Positions 54,726-63,171 of a DNA stretch of 64,000 bases are shown here, piece by piece. The stretch's first letter is position 1, and each line of letters starts with the position of its first letter. The stretch comes from CAZMGG01 sp964565715 (GTDB lineage: Bacteria; Planctomycetota; UBA1135; UBA2386), in the NCBI GenBank assembly GCA_964565715.1, contig CAZMGG010000010.1:1-64000 (forward strand), written 5' to 3'. The translations under genes were made by a program, and so were the position numbers. Under the pieces are notes generated by a model. The model worked only from the letters and a program-made list of their open reading frames with translations, made no database searches and was not told where the DNA came from.

Positions 54726-55132
54726 GCCGCTTCCGTGTCTCCGAGGACGACGACCAGGCGCTCGGCATCGACATGTCGCCGATGATCGACTGCGTCTTCA
54801 TCCTGCTGATCTTCTTCATCGTCACCACCACCTTCGTCGAGGAGTCCGGCGTCGAGGTGGACAAGCCGAAGGCCGCCTCGGCGTCGCGCCTGGAGAAGAC
54901 CAGCCTGCTGATCGCACTCACCGGCAAGGGCGAGGTCATGCACGGCAATCGCGACATCGGCATCGGCGGCGTCCGCACGGTGGTGGCGGTGGCGATGCAG
55001 AAGGAGCCGGTGCCGGTGATCGTGCAGGCCGACGCCGCGGCGCCCACCGGCCTGCTGGTGCGCGTGATCGACGAGGCCAAGCTCGGCGGCGCCGCCAAGG
55101 TGAGCCTGGCCACCAGCCAACCCGGCCGATGA
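54722..55132 (+). CDS. exbD: ExbD motor subunit
   Basis: The protein has 136 residues with one membrane helix carrying the essential acidic residue: IDMSPMIDCVFILLIFFIVT with Asp23, equivalent to E. coli ExbD Asp25. The periplasmic domain continues through EVMHGNRDIGIGGVRTVVAV and PVPVIVQADAAAPTGLLVRV to an ending typical of ExbD/TolR. It pairs with ExbB and TonB to convert proton flow into work on the outer-membrane receptor. Its start overlaps the exbB stop, and its stop overlaps the tonB start (ATGA). Confidence 0.95.
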   Translation: MSRFRVSEDDDQALGIDMSPMIDCVFILLIFFIVTTTFVEESGVEVDKPKAASASRLEKTSLLIALTGKGEVMHGNRDIGIGGVRTVVAVAMQKEPVPVIVQADAAAPTGLLVRVIDEAKLGGAAKVSLATSQPGR

Positions 55133-55806
55133 ACGCCAGCCCTGTACCTGCGCGGCGTCCGCCGCTGCGCCGCCCGCCGCTGCGCCGTGCGCTGGCGATG
55201 GCCGGCGGCGCCGTGCTGACCCTGCTCTGCTTCCTGGTGCTGCCGCTGATCCAGGCGATCACCGCGCCGCCGGACGACGACACGCTGCTGCGCGGCATCG
55301 ACACGACGGCCCTGCCGCCACCGCCACCGCCGCCGCCGCCGGAGCCGGAGAAGCCGCCTGAGGCGGAGCCGGAGCCACCGGCCATGGATGAGCCGCCGCC
55401 GCAGTTCGACTTCGGCAGCCTCGATCTGGTCCTGGACGGCGGCGGCGGTGGCAGCGGCTTCCTGCCCGGCGATCTCGGCGGGCGCGTGGCGGCGGCGCAG
55501 CGCGGCAGCGAGGACGGCGGCGTGTTCGGCCTCGCCGATCTCGACCAGAAGCCGCGGCCGGTGCACCAGCCTGGTCCCAACTGGGACGCGGTCCTGCGCG
55601 CCAAGGCGCCGGGCCACGTCCAGGTTCTGTTCGTGGTCGACGAGGACGGCCGCGTCGCCAAGGCCACCGTGCAGTCCTCCACCGACACCGTGTTCGAGCC
55701 GGCTGCGCTGGCCGCGGTGCGCAAGTGGCGTTTCGAGCCCGGCCGCAGCCAGGGCAGGCCGGTCCGCTTCCGCATGCGCGTGCAGGTCTCCTTTCCCAAG
55801 CAATAG
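55129..55806 (+). CDS. tonB: TonB energy-transducing protein
   Basis: The protein has 225 residues: a membrane anchor (LTLLCFLVLPLIQAI), a proline-rich spacer at residues about 60-85 (LPPPPPPPPPEPEKPPEAEP) and a C-terminal TonB domain (GHVQVLFVVDEDGRVAKATV, then FEPAALAAVRKWRFEPG). The C-terminal YP-like motif that contacts the receptor's TonB box is not obvious but the fold is. It is the last transducer gene of the operon and probably serves the receptor encoded upstream. The codon repeat CCG/CCA in the spacer is in frame and not a slippage switch. Confidence 0.95.
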   Translation: MNASPVPARRPPLRRPPLRRALAMAGGAVLTLLCFLVLPLIQAITAPPDDDTLLRGIDTTALPPPPPPPPPEPEKPPEAEPEPPAMDEPPPQFDFGSLDLVLDGGGGGSGFLPGDLGGRVAAAQRGSEDGGVFGLADLDQKPRPVHQPGPNWDAVLRAKAPGHVQVLFVVDEDGRVAKATVQSSTDTVFEPAALAAVRKWRFEPGRSQGRPVRFRMRVQVSFPKQ

Positions 55807-55809
55807 CCC

Positions 55810-57177
55810 ATGAAGCCCGCAACCCTCCTGCTCTCCTCCGTGCTGTTCGCCGCGACCGCCATGGCGCAGACGAACGGCGCCACGATCACCGTTCGCCAGG
55901 ACCTCGAGGTCCTGCGATCGCCCGGTTTCCGCGAACGCCTCGTCCAGAGCTACCTCGCCGAGAGCGACGTGGAGCCGCCGCTCACCGCCGCCGAACGCAA
56001 GACCCTGCAGGCGGCGATCGACCTGGTGGCCACCGAGCGGGCCGCCGACGCCGTGGCCGCCCTCGAACGGAGCCGCGGCCCGGCGGCGAGCGCGCAGCTC
56101 GACTTCACCCTGGCCAACACGCTGACCCAGTTGGATCGGCTGGACGAGGCGGCGGCCGCAGCCGGCCTCGCGGTGCAGAAGTTCCCGCGCTTCCGTCGCG
56201 CCTGGGCCCACCTCGGCATGGTGCAGTTCCGGCGCGGTGACTTCCGCGAGGCCGGCCGAGCCCTGTCCCGCGCCGTCGAACTGGGCGCCCACGATGCGCT
56301 CACTTACGGGCTGCTGGGCGTGGCGCACGCCCGCAGCCAGCGCTACGTGGCCGCCGAGTCCGCCTTCCGCATGGCCGCCATGCTGGCCCCCGACGAGTGG
56401 GACTGGCAGATGGGCCTGGCGGAGACCTTCTACCGTCAGGAACGCTTCGCCGACGCCGTGGCGCTGTTCCGCGGCTTGCAGGAGCAGCATCCCGATCGCC
56501 CCGAACTCTGGCTGGCCTTGGGCGAGGCCTATCTGCGGCTCGGCAAGGACCTCGAGGCTGTCAAGTGCCTGCAGGTGGTCGATGGCCTCGGCGCCGCCAC
56601 GCCGGCGATGCTGGCCAACCTCGCCGATGCCTGCGCCCGGCTCGGGCTGCCCGATCTCGCCGCCGCCGCCTGGCTGCGTGGCATGGAGGCCGAGGGCGGC
56701 ACCGCCGATCGCGCGCTGCGCGGCGCCCGCTTCCTGCTCGGCAGGGGCGCGCCGGAGGAGGCCGCCGAGCTGGCGGCGCAGATCGCCGCCCGTCGCGGCG
56801 ACCGGCTGGGCGAGCACGAGGCCAGGGAACTGCTCCGCCTGCGCGCCCGGCTGGCGGCGGCGACCGGCGCCACCGATACCGAGGTGGCGATGCTGCAGGA
56901 ACTGGTGGCCCGCGATCCCTTGGACGGCGATGCCCTGCTGCGGCTGGGCCAGCACCACGCCCGCACCGGCGATCCACAGCAGGCCATCTTCTGCTTCGAG
57001 CGCGCCGCCAGCAGCGAGGCGGTCGGCGCGGACGCCCGCGTGTTGCACGCGCAGGTCCTGGCCAGCCAGCGCCGCTATGCCGAGGCGGTGCCGCTGCTGA
57101 AGGCGGCGCAGGCGATGAAGCCGCGCGACAGCGTGGCCACCTTCCTGCAGCAGGTGGAACGGGCCCAGGGCCGCTGA
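55810..57177 (+). CDS. Exported TPR-repeat protein of the TonB system
   Basis: The protein has 455 residues with a signal peptide (LLLSSVLFAATAMAQT) and a helical TPR solenoid: DRLDEAAAAAGLAVQKFPRF, then RRAWAHLGMVQFRRGDFREA, AFRMAAMLAPDEWDWQMGLA and QEQHPDRPELWLALGEAYLR. It starts three bases after the tonB stop. In TonB2-type clusters a TPR protein commonly closes the operon and is thought to support receptor or TonB assembly. Here it has the same place. It is convergent with the haloperoxidase-like gene, 13 bases away. Confidence 0.88.
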   Translation: MKPATLLLSSVLFAATAMAQTNGATITVRQDLEVLRSPGFRERLVQSYLAESDVEPPLTAAERKTLQAAIDLVATERAADAVAALERSRGPAASAQLDFTLANTLTQLDRLDEAAAAAGLAVQKFPRFRRAWAHLGMVQFRRGDFREAGRALSRAVELGAHDALTYGLLGVAHARSQRYVAAESAFRMAAMLAPDEWDWQMGLAETFYRQERFADAVALFRGLQEQHPDRPELWLALGEAYLRLGKDLEAVKCLQVVDGLGAATPAMLANLADACARLGLPDLAAAAWLRGMEAEGGTADRALRGARFLLGRGAPEEAAELAAQIAARRGDRLGEHEARELLRLRARLAAATGATDTEVAMLQELVARDPLDGDALLRLGQHHARTGDPQQAIFCFERAASSEAVGADARVLHAQVLASQRRYAEAVPLLKAAQAMKPRDSVATFLQQVERAQGR

Positions 57178-57190
57178 CCGCTCGTGGCGC

Positions 57191-58741
57191 TCAGCCGCGG
57201 ACCGTCGCTGTGCCGTCGAAGTACGCCTGGTACCGCGGCCATGACCAGCGGGCGATCGTGCGGCCCAGTTCGAGCCCGGCGATGTTGTCGGACTGGATGT
57301 GGTAGCCGCCCATCACCCGCGAGATGCCGGCCATCTCGGCGGTGGCGGTGAAGGTCGGCAGCTCCAGCAGCACCGCCTCGTCCATCGGCTCGTGGGTGAT
57401 CGCGCCCGGCACCCGCGGCGCGACGAAGCCGAACCAGTCCGAGCCGGTGGACAGCATCAGGATCGTCGACGCGGCGGCGCTCACCGTGCTGTGCCCCGAC
57501 GGGTAGGCGGGGAACGGCGGGCAGGTGAAGTAGAGCGGCGAGTAGTTGATCCAGTCCTCGGCTCGGACCATGCCGACGCCGCGGCCGTAGCCGAGCCAGC
57601 CCGGCAGCCGCTGGCCCGCGTAGAAGTGCCGCACCAGGGTCTGCGGTCGCGAGCTGTCGTAGACGTACTTGGCCTCCCAGCAGGCGATGAAGGCGTCCAG
57701 GCAGACGTTGGCCACCGCGAAGTAGAGCTTCACGTCCTGCTCCAGGTCGTGGTTGTCGCGGCGCGAGACGTCCTGGGCGAACCGCAGCCAGTGGCCGCTC
57801 TGGCCGGTCGACCGCGGCCCGTCCCGCATGAACTCGACGATCGCCTTCTGCACCGGCGTCAGGCTGGCGTGGTAGCGGATCACCTCGTCCACCTCGGCCC
57901 GCAGCCGCAGATCGCCGACCTTGGGCTGTGGGCCGGGCCGGAACTGGTCGCTCCGTTCCAGCGCGAATGGTTTCACGAGGCCCCAGTGCGGGGTCAGGCC
58001 GTCCGGGGTGAATACCGTGCCGTCGGGCAGCGTGAACTGCTTCTGCTGCCAGCAGTCGGGATCGACGATCCGGTCGACGGGGTTGCGTGGGCGATAGCCG
58101 GTGTAGTCGCAGTACGGCGCACCGGTGCGGCCCAACGCGTCGCCGCGCTGGTTGGCGCCGTCGTGGCGGCGGTAGGCGATCAGCGCATCGGCGACCAGGT
58201 TGCCGATGCCCTGCGGCGCACCCGGATCGCGGTTCTGGTCGTCGGGGTCGTGGCCCATCCGCCGCATCTCGGCCCGGATGTAGTCGGCCTGGTCGGGCAG
58301 CACCTCGAGCATCGTGCGGCACATGGCGTGGGCGATGGCCGTGGTGCGGTTCTGGTCGGTGCGCTCGCCCGCGGGGCGTCGCAGCGTGCCGCCGAGCCGG
58401 GTGCCGACGGCCTGGTCGTCATAGGCGGCCCAGGCGTCGTACATCGCGGTGAGCGGGATCGCCATCTGCCGCGACAGGATGGTGGGGCGCGCGCCCCACC
58501 TCTCGACGTCGCGGGCGCAGGCCTCCTGCAGGACGTCGAGCCAGCGGTAGGCGGCGGTGGCGTTCGGATGCTCGGGGTAGACCGCCGAGCCGTCCCGCGT
58601 GGCGTGGCTGTAGTGCAGGAAGCGCGGGTCGAGGCGCAGCTGGTCCAGCGGCTGGCCTGGCCCGATGGCAGGCGGCGCGCTGCAGGCGACCAGCAGGAGG
58701 AGGAGGGCGGCTGGCGCCACCGGTGGCTTGGGACGCGGCAT
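57191..58741 (-). CDS. Vanadium-haloperoxidase-like (PAP2-fold) lipoprotein
   Basis: The protein has 516 residues from the ATG at 58741, with a lipoprotein signal ending LLLLVACSAP. The C-terminal half has the vanadate-site pattern of vanadium-dependent haloperoxidases and acid phosphatases: KYVYDSSRP, YPSGHST and SRVMGGYHIQSDN. The spacing fits bacterial haloperoxidase-like proteins, which may oxidise halides with hydrogen peroxide or act as phosphatases. The residues that decide between these activities cannot be read with confidence. Lipid anchoring to an extracytoplasmic membrane face is inferred. No partner gene is evident; a Cu/Zn superoxide dismutase, which makes hydrogen peroxide, is divergent next door. 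Confidence 0.88.
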   Translation of the reverse strand: MPRPKPPVAPAALLLLLVACSAPPAIGPGQPLDQLRLDPRFLHYSHATRDGSAVYPEHPNATAAYRWLDVLQEACARDVERWGARPTILSRQMAIPLTAMYDAWAAYDDQAVGTRLGGTLRRPAGERTDQNRTTAIAHAMCRTMLEVLPDQADYIRAEMRRMGHDPDDQNRDPGAPQGIGNLVADALIAYRRHDGANQRGDALGRTGAPYCDYTGYRPRNPVDRIVDPDCWQQKQFTLPDGTVFTPDGLTPHWGLVKPFALERSDQFRPGPQPKVGDLRLRAEVDEVIRYHASLTPVQKAIVEFMRDGPRSTGQSGHWLRFAQDVSRRDNHDLEQDVKLYFAVANVCLDAFIACWEAKYVYDSSRPQTLVRHFYAGQRLPGWLGYGRGVGMVRAEDWINYSPLYFTCPPFPAYPSGHSTVSAAASTILMLSTGSDWFGFVAPRVPGAITHEPMDEAVLLELPTFTATAEMAGISRVMGGYHIQSDNIAGLELGRTIARWSWPRYQAYFDGTATVRG

Positions 58742-58798
58742 CGCGCCGGCCAGTCTTCCCCGAGTCTGGGGTCTGGTCAATGCGAGAGAGAACCCGGC

Positions 58799-58814
58799 TG
58801 GCACGCCAGTTGAG
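58799..58814 (+). promoter_or_regulatory. Sigma-54-like -24/-12 element upstream of sodC
   Basis: CTGGCACG-CCAG-TTGAG matches the -24 element (TGGCAC) and spacing of a sigma-54 promoter; the -12 has GA where GC is expected. It lies about 40 bases before the sodC ATG. One mismatch at a key base makes this tentative. Confidence 0.35.
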
Positions 58815-58838
58815 CCTTGCCGCCCTCACCCGCTTTCC

Positions 58839-58843
58839 GGAGG
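58839..58843 (+). promoter_or_regulatory. Shine-Dalgarno site for sodC
   Basis: GGAGG sits nine bases before the ATG at 58853. It selects that start over the in-frame ATG at 58817. Confidence 0.6.
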
Positions 58844-58852
58844 TCGCACTGC

Positions 58853-59425
58853 ATGTTCCGGTTCCACACCATTCCCCAGTTCTTTTCCCTCATGACCCTC
58901 CTGGTCGTGCTGCCCGTCGCCGCCTGCGGTGATCCCGACGGGCCGGTGCACGCCGGTGGCCGGGTCGAGGCCGTGGCCGAGATGCTGGACGAGAAGGGGC
59001 AGAAGCTCGGTACCGCCGAGTTTCGTCAGGTCGGCAAGGTGGTGACGATCCGGATGCAGGTGTCCGGCCTGCCGCCGGGCGTGCATGCCCTGCACATCCA
59101 CGAGAAGGCCGAGTGCCACGCGGCGGATGGCGAGGCGTTCGGTGCCGCCGGCGGGCACTTCAATCCGACCAACAAGAAGCACGGCTTCGACAATCCGGAA
59201 GGTCCGCACGCCGGTGACCTGCCCAACTTCACCGTTGCCGCTGACGGAACCGCCACCGTGGAGGTGGAGAACGTCCATGTCACCCTGGAGGAGGGCCCGG
59301 CCCACTCGCTGTTCCATCCGGGCGGCACCTGCCTCGTGATCCACGCCGGCCCCGACGACAACAAGACCGATCCCGCGGGCAATGCCGGGGCGCGGCTGGC
59401 GTGCGGCGTGATCCGCCGTCGCTGA
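58853..59425 (+). CDS. sodC: Cu/Zn superoxide dismutase lipoprotein
   Basis: The protein has 190 residues with a lipoprotein signal ending LPVAACGDP. The dismutase landmarks are present: ALHIHEKAECHA (copper ligands), GGHFNPTNKKHG (bridging histidine), GPHAGDLPNF (zinc ligands) and GTCLVIHAGPDDNKTDPAG with the final copper histidine. The disulfide cysteines at AEC and LACGV fit. It converts superoxide to hydrogen peroxide and oxygen outside the cytoplasm. It is divergent from the haloperoxidase-like gene, which could use that peroxide. Length is slightly above a bacterial SodC because of the lipoprotein leader. Confidence 0.96.
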   Translation: MFRFHTIPQFFSLMTLLVVLPVAACGDPDGPVHAGGRVEAVAEMLDEKGQKLGTAEFRQVGKVVTIRMQVSGLPPGVHALHIHEKAECHAADGEAFGAAGGHFNPTNKKHGFDNPEGPHAGDLPNFTVAADGTATVEVENVHVTLEEGPAHSLFHPGGTCLVIHAGPDDNKTDPAGNAGARLACGVIRRR

Positions 59426-59438
59426 CCGACGGTGGCGC

Positions 59439-61112
59439 TCAGCCGCCGGCGCCGGACACGCACACCCGCAGGGCCGCCGGCGCCAGGTTGAGCGGCGCCA
59501 GCACGCCGGGGGCGAGATAGCGCGGCAGCGTGCCCAGCACGACGCAGCCGCCGGCTGCGGTCATCGTCAGCTGGGTGACGCCGTGCTCGAACGGTCCGGT
59601 CAGCACGCTGCCGTTGGGCAGGTAGAAGACTGTCAGGCCCCAGCCCGAGGCCAGGTGCAGCCAGGTGGCGGAGTACTGCGGCCCGCGGCTCGGCGGCGCG
59701 AGCCGCAGGCCCGGCGGCGTGGCGGCCAGCTCGACGCCGCTGCCCCCGAGCAGCAGGCGGTCGCCGCCGGTGCCGCGCACGATCAGGTCGGCGGCGCCGG
59801 TGAACGCCGACCCCGGCAGTGGCACGGCGGTCAGGTCGCCGTAGGCCACCGCGTGGGAGCCGCTCTGGAGGTCGATCCGGCGCAGCCGCAGGGCGCCGCC
59901 GAGACTGGCCACCTCGGTGCTGAGCAGCGTGCCGCCGGCGGCGACCGCGGCCACCGGATCCAGCGTGCCGGCGGGGAACGGCTGCAGGACGGAGCCGGTG
60001 CCGGTCAGGTTGGTGACCACGCCGGTGCTCTCGGCGCGGAACCAGTCCATGCGCCCCGCATCGCCGATCGCCACGTCCAGCGTCGCGCCGACGAACTTCG
60101 GCAGGATGTGCACGCCGATGTAGGGCTGGAAGATCGGATCGGCGGTGATCTGCAGGGGCGGCGCCGCCGCCGCCACGTCGAGCAGGAACAGCTCGTCGCG
60201 CACCAGGCCATCGACGTAGAACAGCCGCGAGCCGTCGCCGTTCAGCAAGAGGTGCGGATGGCCGGAGCCCTCGGGCAGGTAGTCGGGGTCCTCGTACTTG
60301 CTCGGCGGTGGCGGCAGCAGCACCGCCGGGCCGCTGCTGCGCACCAGCCACAGGCGTTGCTGGTCCCGCGGGCCATACAGGCAGACGATCGAGGCGCCGT
60401 CGCCGGCCATGGCGAAGGTGGTCTTGAAGAAGCCACCGGGCACCGGCGGCGGCGTCACCTCGACCGGCGTGGCGAGATCGCCGAGCGGCAGCCGCCAGAG
60501 CCGGTCGTCCTGGGTCAGATAGAAGGCGAACTGCGGGCCGGCGAGGCAGCCTTCCTCGTCGACCGGCACCGCCGTCGGCACGAAGCGCGCCGGCGTGCCG
60601 GTGCTGGCGAACGTCGTGCCGTCGAGGCGCAGCACGTGCAGGCCGCCGAGCACGGCGCCGACCACGCCGTTCTGGCCGTCGGCGGCCACCGCCAGCCGGT
60701 CGTGGAACGGCGCGTCGGTGCCGGCCCCGATGCCGGCAACCTCGAGCAGCACGCGGGCCTGGCCGTCGGGCGGCACCAGCAGGAAGCCCCAGTAGGCGCC
60801 GTTCTGGCGGCGGTACTGGAACAGCCGGCCGCCGCCGGGCAGTTCGACGCGCCACAGGCCGTGGCGTTCGACCCGGCGCGCCACCGTGGCGTCATCGGCC
60901 TGCATCGCCGTGCGGCCGGTGATCTCGATCGGCAGGATCTCGATGCCGGCGAGGATCACCTGGCCCGGTGCCTGCGGGCTGTTCTCGTCGAGCAGCCGCA
61001 GGTCGAGGAGATGGGGGCCCGGCCCCTCCAGCAGGGCGATGCGCTGCGCGGGCAGCGTGCCCAGCAGCAGCAACGCGGGCAGGAGGCGGCGGAGGATGTT
61101 CGGCAGTGGCAT
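59439..61112 (-). CDS. Secreted beta-propeller-like protein
   Basis: The protein has 557 residues with a signal peptide (LLPALLLLGTLPAQR). The body has repeating strand blocks with DG turns: DRLAVAADGQNGVVGAV, LHVLRLDGTTFAST, TTFAMAGDGASIVCLYG, LLLNGDGSRLFYVDG and LRLRRIDLQSGSHAVAYG, consistent with a WD40/YVTN-type propeller. The final about 110 residues (from TPPGLRLAPPSRG on) form a beta tail ending LNLAPAALRVCVSG, similar in pattern to other exported proteins here. No enzymatic motif is seen. It is convergent with sodC, with a 13-base gap. Confidence 0.8.
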   Translation of the reverse strand: MPLPNILRRLLPALLLLGTLPAQRIALLEGPGPHLLDLRLLDENSPQAPGQVILAGIEILPIEITGRTAMQADDATVARRVERHGLWRVELPGGGRLFQYRRQNGAYWGFLLVPPDGQARVLLEVAGIGAGTDAPFHDRLAVAADGQNGVVGAVLGGLHVLRLDGTTFASTGTPARFVPTAVPVDEEGCLAGPQFAFYLTQDDRLWRLPLGDLATPVEVTPPPVPGGFFKTTFAMAGDGASIVCLYGPRDQQRLWLVRSSGPAVLLPPPPSKYEDPDYLPEGSGHPHLLLNGDGSRLFYVDGLVRDELFLLDVAAAAPPLQITADPIFQPYIGVHILPKFVGATLDVAIGDAGRMDWFRAESTGVVTNLTGTGSVLQPFPAGTLDPVAAVAAGGTLLSTEVASLGGALRLRRIDLQSGSHAVAYGDLTAVPLPGSAFTGAADLIVRGTGGDRLLLGGSGVELAATPPGLRLAPPSRGPQYSATWLHLASGWGLTVFYLPNGSVLTGPFEHGVTQLTMTAAGGCVVLGTLPRYLAPGVLAPLNLAPAALRVCVSGAGG

Positions 61113-61127
61113 GGGCTCGGCCCCCCA

Positions 61128-61133
61128 AGGGTA
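61128..61133 (-). promoter_or_regulatory. TACCCT box close to start codon
   Basis: TACCCT on the minus strand ends 15 bases before the ATG at 61112. It belongs to the recurring set of short-distance TAnnnT boxes. Confidence 0.3.
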
Positions 61134-61155
61134 GCAGGCCGCGGCAGGGGCGGTC

Positions 61156-61740
61156 CTAGTTGGCCTCCAGCGTCTTGCAGTCCGGATTGGCCAGGAACCA
61201 GGTGCCGTTGCTGCCCACCAGCCCCTGGCCGGTGAAGTCGGTGCCGATCAGCTGCGGCACGTTCGGCACGCCGTAGCTGATCTCGAACTGGCCTTGGCCA
61301 TTGGTGAAGCCGCTGGCGATGGTCGCCGCGTTGGGGCCGAGCAGCCACACGCCAGCGTTGCCGAACGGCACGTAGCCCGTGTTGGCGGTGAAGTCGAGGA
61401 ACATCATGCCGAACGAGCCGGGGGGCGCGTTGATCTGCCAGCGGGCCGACCGGCCGAGGCGCAGGTTGCCCATGTCGAAGACCTTGGTGGTCGGGGTCAC
61501 CGAGCGCACGTCGAGGCGCGGGCTCTGCGCGGTGCCGACGTTGACCACCTCGAGGATGGCCTCCTGGCTGATCACGGTGTTCAGGTTCAGCGTGGTGCTG
61601 AAGACCGGGATGTTGGTGCAGTCGAGGAAGAACTGGTTCTGCGTGTTGCGGACGTCCTCGATCGAGCCGCGCATGGTCTGGGTCTGGGCCGGCAGCAGGC
61701 TGGCGGCGGCGAGGGGAAGGATGAGGGGGAGCAGGCGCAT
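61156..61740 (-). CDS. Small secreted beta-domain protein
   Basis: The protein has 194 residues with a signal peptide (LLPLILPLAAASLLPAQT). The ATG at 61740 is preceded by AGGAG six bases away, a real Shine-Dalgarno. The mature protein is beta-rich: MRGSIEDVRNTQNQFFLDC, then AILEVVNVGTAQSPRLDVRS and FVPFGN-type strands. The end (FTNGQGQFEISYGVPNVPQL, then GTDFTGQGLVGSNGTWFLAN) is close to the tail block of the larger exported proteins. Its function is unknown. It is divergent from the next gene across 210 bases that contain repeats. Confidence 0.8.
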   Translation of the reverse strand: MRLLPLILPLAAASLLPAQTQTMRGSIEDVRNTQNQFFLDCTNIPVFSTTLNLNTVISQEAILEVVNVGTAQSPRLDVRSVTPTTKVFDMGNLRLGRSARWQINAPPGSFGMMFLDFTANTGYVPFGNAGVWLLGPNAATIASGFTNGQGQFEISYGVPNVPQLIGTDFTGQGLVGSNGTWFLANPDCKTLEAN

Positions 61741-61850
61741 CAGGGTCTCCTGGGTTGCGAGTGTGCAGAGGAAGGGAAGTGCCGCGTTCGCGACGAGGGT
61801 CCTTGCGCAACGGCCGTGCCAGCCGGCGATCGGGGCCTGAGGCGGCCGAT

Positions 61851-61902
61851 CCGTGCGGGATCCGCACGCGGTGGGCCCCGGCCCGTGCGGAATGCGGACG
61901 CG
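61851..61902. repeat. Two 20-bp direct repeats, one containing a palindrome, in a divergent gap
   Basis: CCGTGCGGGATCCGCACGCG (61851-61870) recurs at 61883-61902 with 17 of 20 identical. The two copies start 32 bases apart, about three helical turns. The first contains the perfect palindrome GTGCGG-GAT-CCGCAC (61853-61867). They lie between divergent secreted-protein genes and could bind a regulator. No binding protein can be named. Confidence 0.4.
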
Positions 61903-61950
61903 AGGCCGGAGTTGACGCCCACACCATGCCGGCGGAGGATCCCCGCCACG

Positions 61951-63039
61951 ATGATGCGAAGGGTGTTGCTGGCGCTCCTGACCCTCCCTGCGGTGGCTGC
62001 GGCGCAGTCCTATCAGATGGCAGGTTCGCTGTTGCGGATCTCGTCCGCCACCTACTCGCGGGGAACCTTCGGCACCGGCGCGGGGGAGTTGCTGCAGCGT
62101 TTCGATGCCGACGACCTCACGGGCTACGGGATCGAGATCGGGACGCCCGGGATGCAGGTTGTGCGGGGAGTCGTGCTGGGCGGGCGCGACTTCGGCGGCG
62201 GCTCGAACCTGGTGGATGTCACCCTCTACACCGAGGATCCGGCGCGCCCGGGCCATCCGGACCTGGGTGCTCCCCTGGGCGGCACCACCGGCGTTCAGCT
62301 GCCCGGGCAGGTGCTGTCGTTCGCGTTCGTGTACTTCCCGGCGCCCGTGCGGGCGCCCCTCGGCCGCGACCTGTTCGTTGGTGTGCGCATCCCGCCCTCC
62401 AGCGGCACCTTCGCCGGAGCCTGGTTGATGGTCCTCACGGGCACGGTCGACGTGGCAGGCCCGGGTCTCCCCACGTCGCCACCGGAGGCCAACAGCTACC
62501 GCCTGTATCGGAATGTCACCACCAATGGATTGGCCTACGGTTCGCGCGGCCAGTTCCTCATCGACCTGCTGACCACGTCGCCGAGCGGCATGGCGGCCAC
62601 CATCAGCAATCAGGCCAGCTATCCGGTGGCCGGGCTGCCGCCAGGGGTCACCACGCTGCTGTCCGGCCTGCACCCGGATGCTGCCAGCCCGCCCCGGAAT
62701 GCAGGGCGCGCCGACGACCTGGCGTTCCTCTTCACCGATGTCGACCTGGTGCCGGGCAGTCTGGTGGCGTTCCTCGCATCGTTCCAGGGTTTCGGCATCG
62801 TCCAGCCCCTGGCGAGCCTGGTGCCGGGATCGGTGGGTGGGGTGTGCCTGGACCAGCCGTCTGCCTTCGTCACCGGGCTTGGCTGGCTCGATCAGCAGCG
62901 CAGTGCCGCCTACGTGACCACGGTGGCGCCGGGGGCCCGGTTGGTGCTGCGCGGCGCTTCCTGGGCCCAGCAGGCCATCGCGTTCGACAGCCAGAACGGC
63001 GTGCTGCGCGGCAGCCAGTGCGCCCGCCAGCACTTCTGA
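61951..63039 (+). CDS. Secreted beta-rich protein of unknown function
   Basis: The protein has 362 residues from the ATG at 61951, behind GGAGG at 61934-61938; a second ATG follows directly. The signal peptide is RRVLLALLTLPAVAAAQ. The mature protein is beta-rich without cysteine-rich or catalytic motifs: YGIEIGTPGMQVVRGVVLGG, DLFVGVRIPPSSGTFAGAWL and ANSYRLYRNVTTNGLAYGSR. The last third (SLVAFLASFQGFGIVQPLAS on) contains no recognised domain. The family is unknown. It looks less GC-rich than the neighbouring genes. Confidence 0.78.
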   Translation: MMRRVLLALLTLPAVAAAQSYQMAGSLLRISSATYSRGTFGTGAGELLQRFDADDLTGYGIEIGTPGMQVVRGVVLGGRDFGGGSNLVDVTLYTEDPARPGHPDLGAPLGGTTGVQLPGQVLSFAFVYFPAPVRAPLGRDLFVGVRIPPSSGTFAGAWLMVLTGTVDVAGPGLPTSPPEANSYRLYRNVTTNGLAYGSRGQFLIDLLTTSPSGMAATISNQASYPVAGLPPGVTTLLSGLHPDAASPPRNAGRADDLAFLFTDVDLVPGSLVAFLASFQGFGIVQPLASLVPGSVGGVCLDQPSAFVTGLGWLDQQRSAAYVTTVAPGARLVLRGASWAQQAIAFDSQNGVLRGSQCARQHF

Positions 63040-63073
63040 GGTCATGACGACCTCGCGTGGTGGCAACATGACC
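63040..63073 (+). terminator. Hairpin after the secreted-protein gene
   Basis: GGTCATG (63040-63046) pairs perfectly with CATGACC (63067-63073) around a 20-base loop, starting immediately after the stop. It sits between convergent genes. No T-run follows. Confidence 0.35.
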
Positions 63074-63171
63074 GACCACCGGATCCAACTGCGCCTGCGC
63101 CGGGTCGGCAACTCGCATGGCCAGCTGATCGCCCACGTTCGGCGGCGCCGATGCCGGCCCCAGGCGCCGGT

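Noticed and set aside
55316..55345. CCG/CCA triplet run as a possible slippage switch
   Set aside because: The units are triplets encoding the proline spacer of TonB, so length changes would not shift the frame. Proline runs are normal there.
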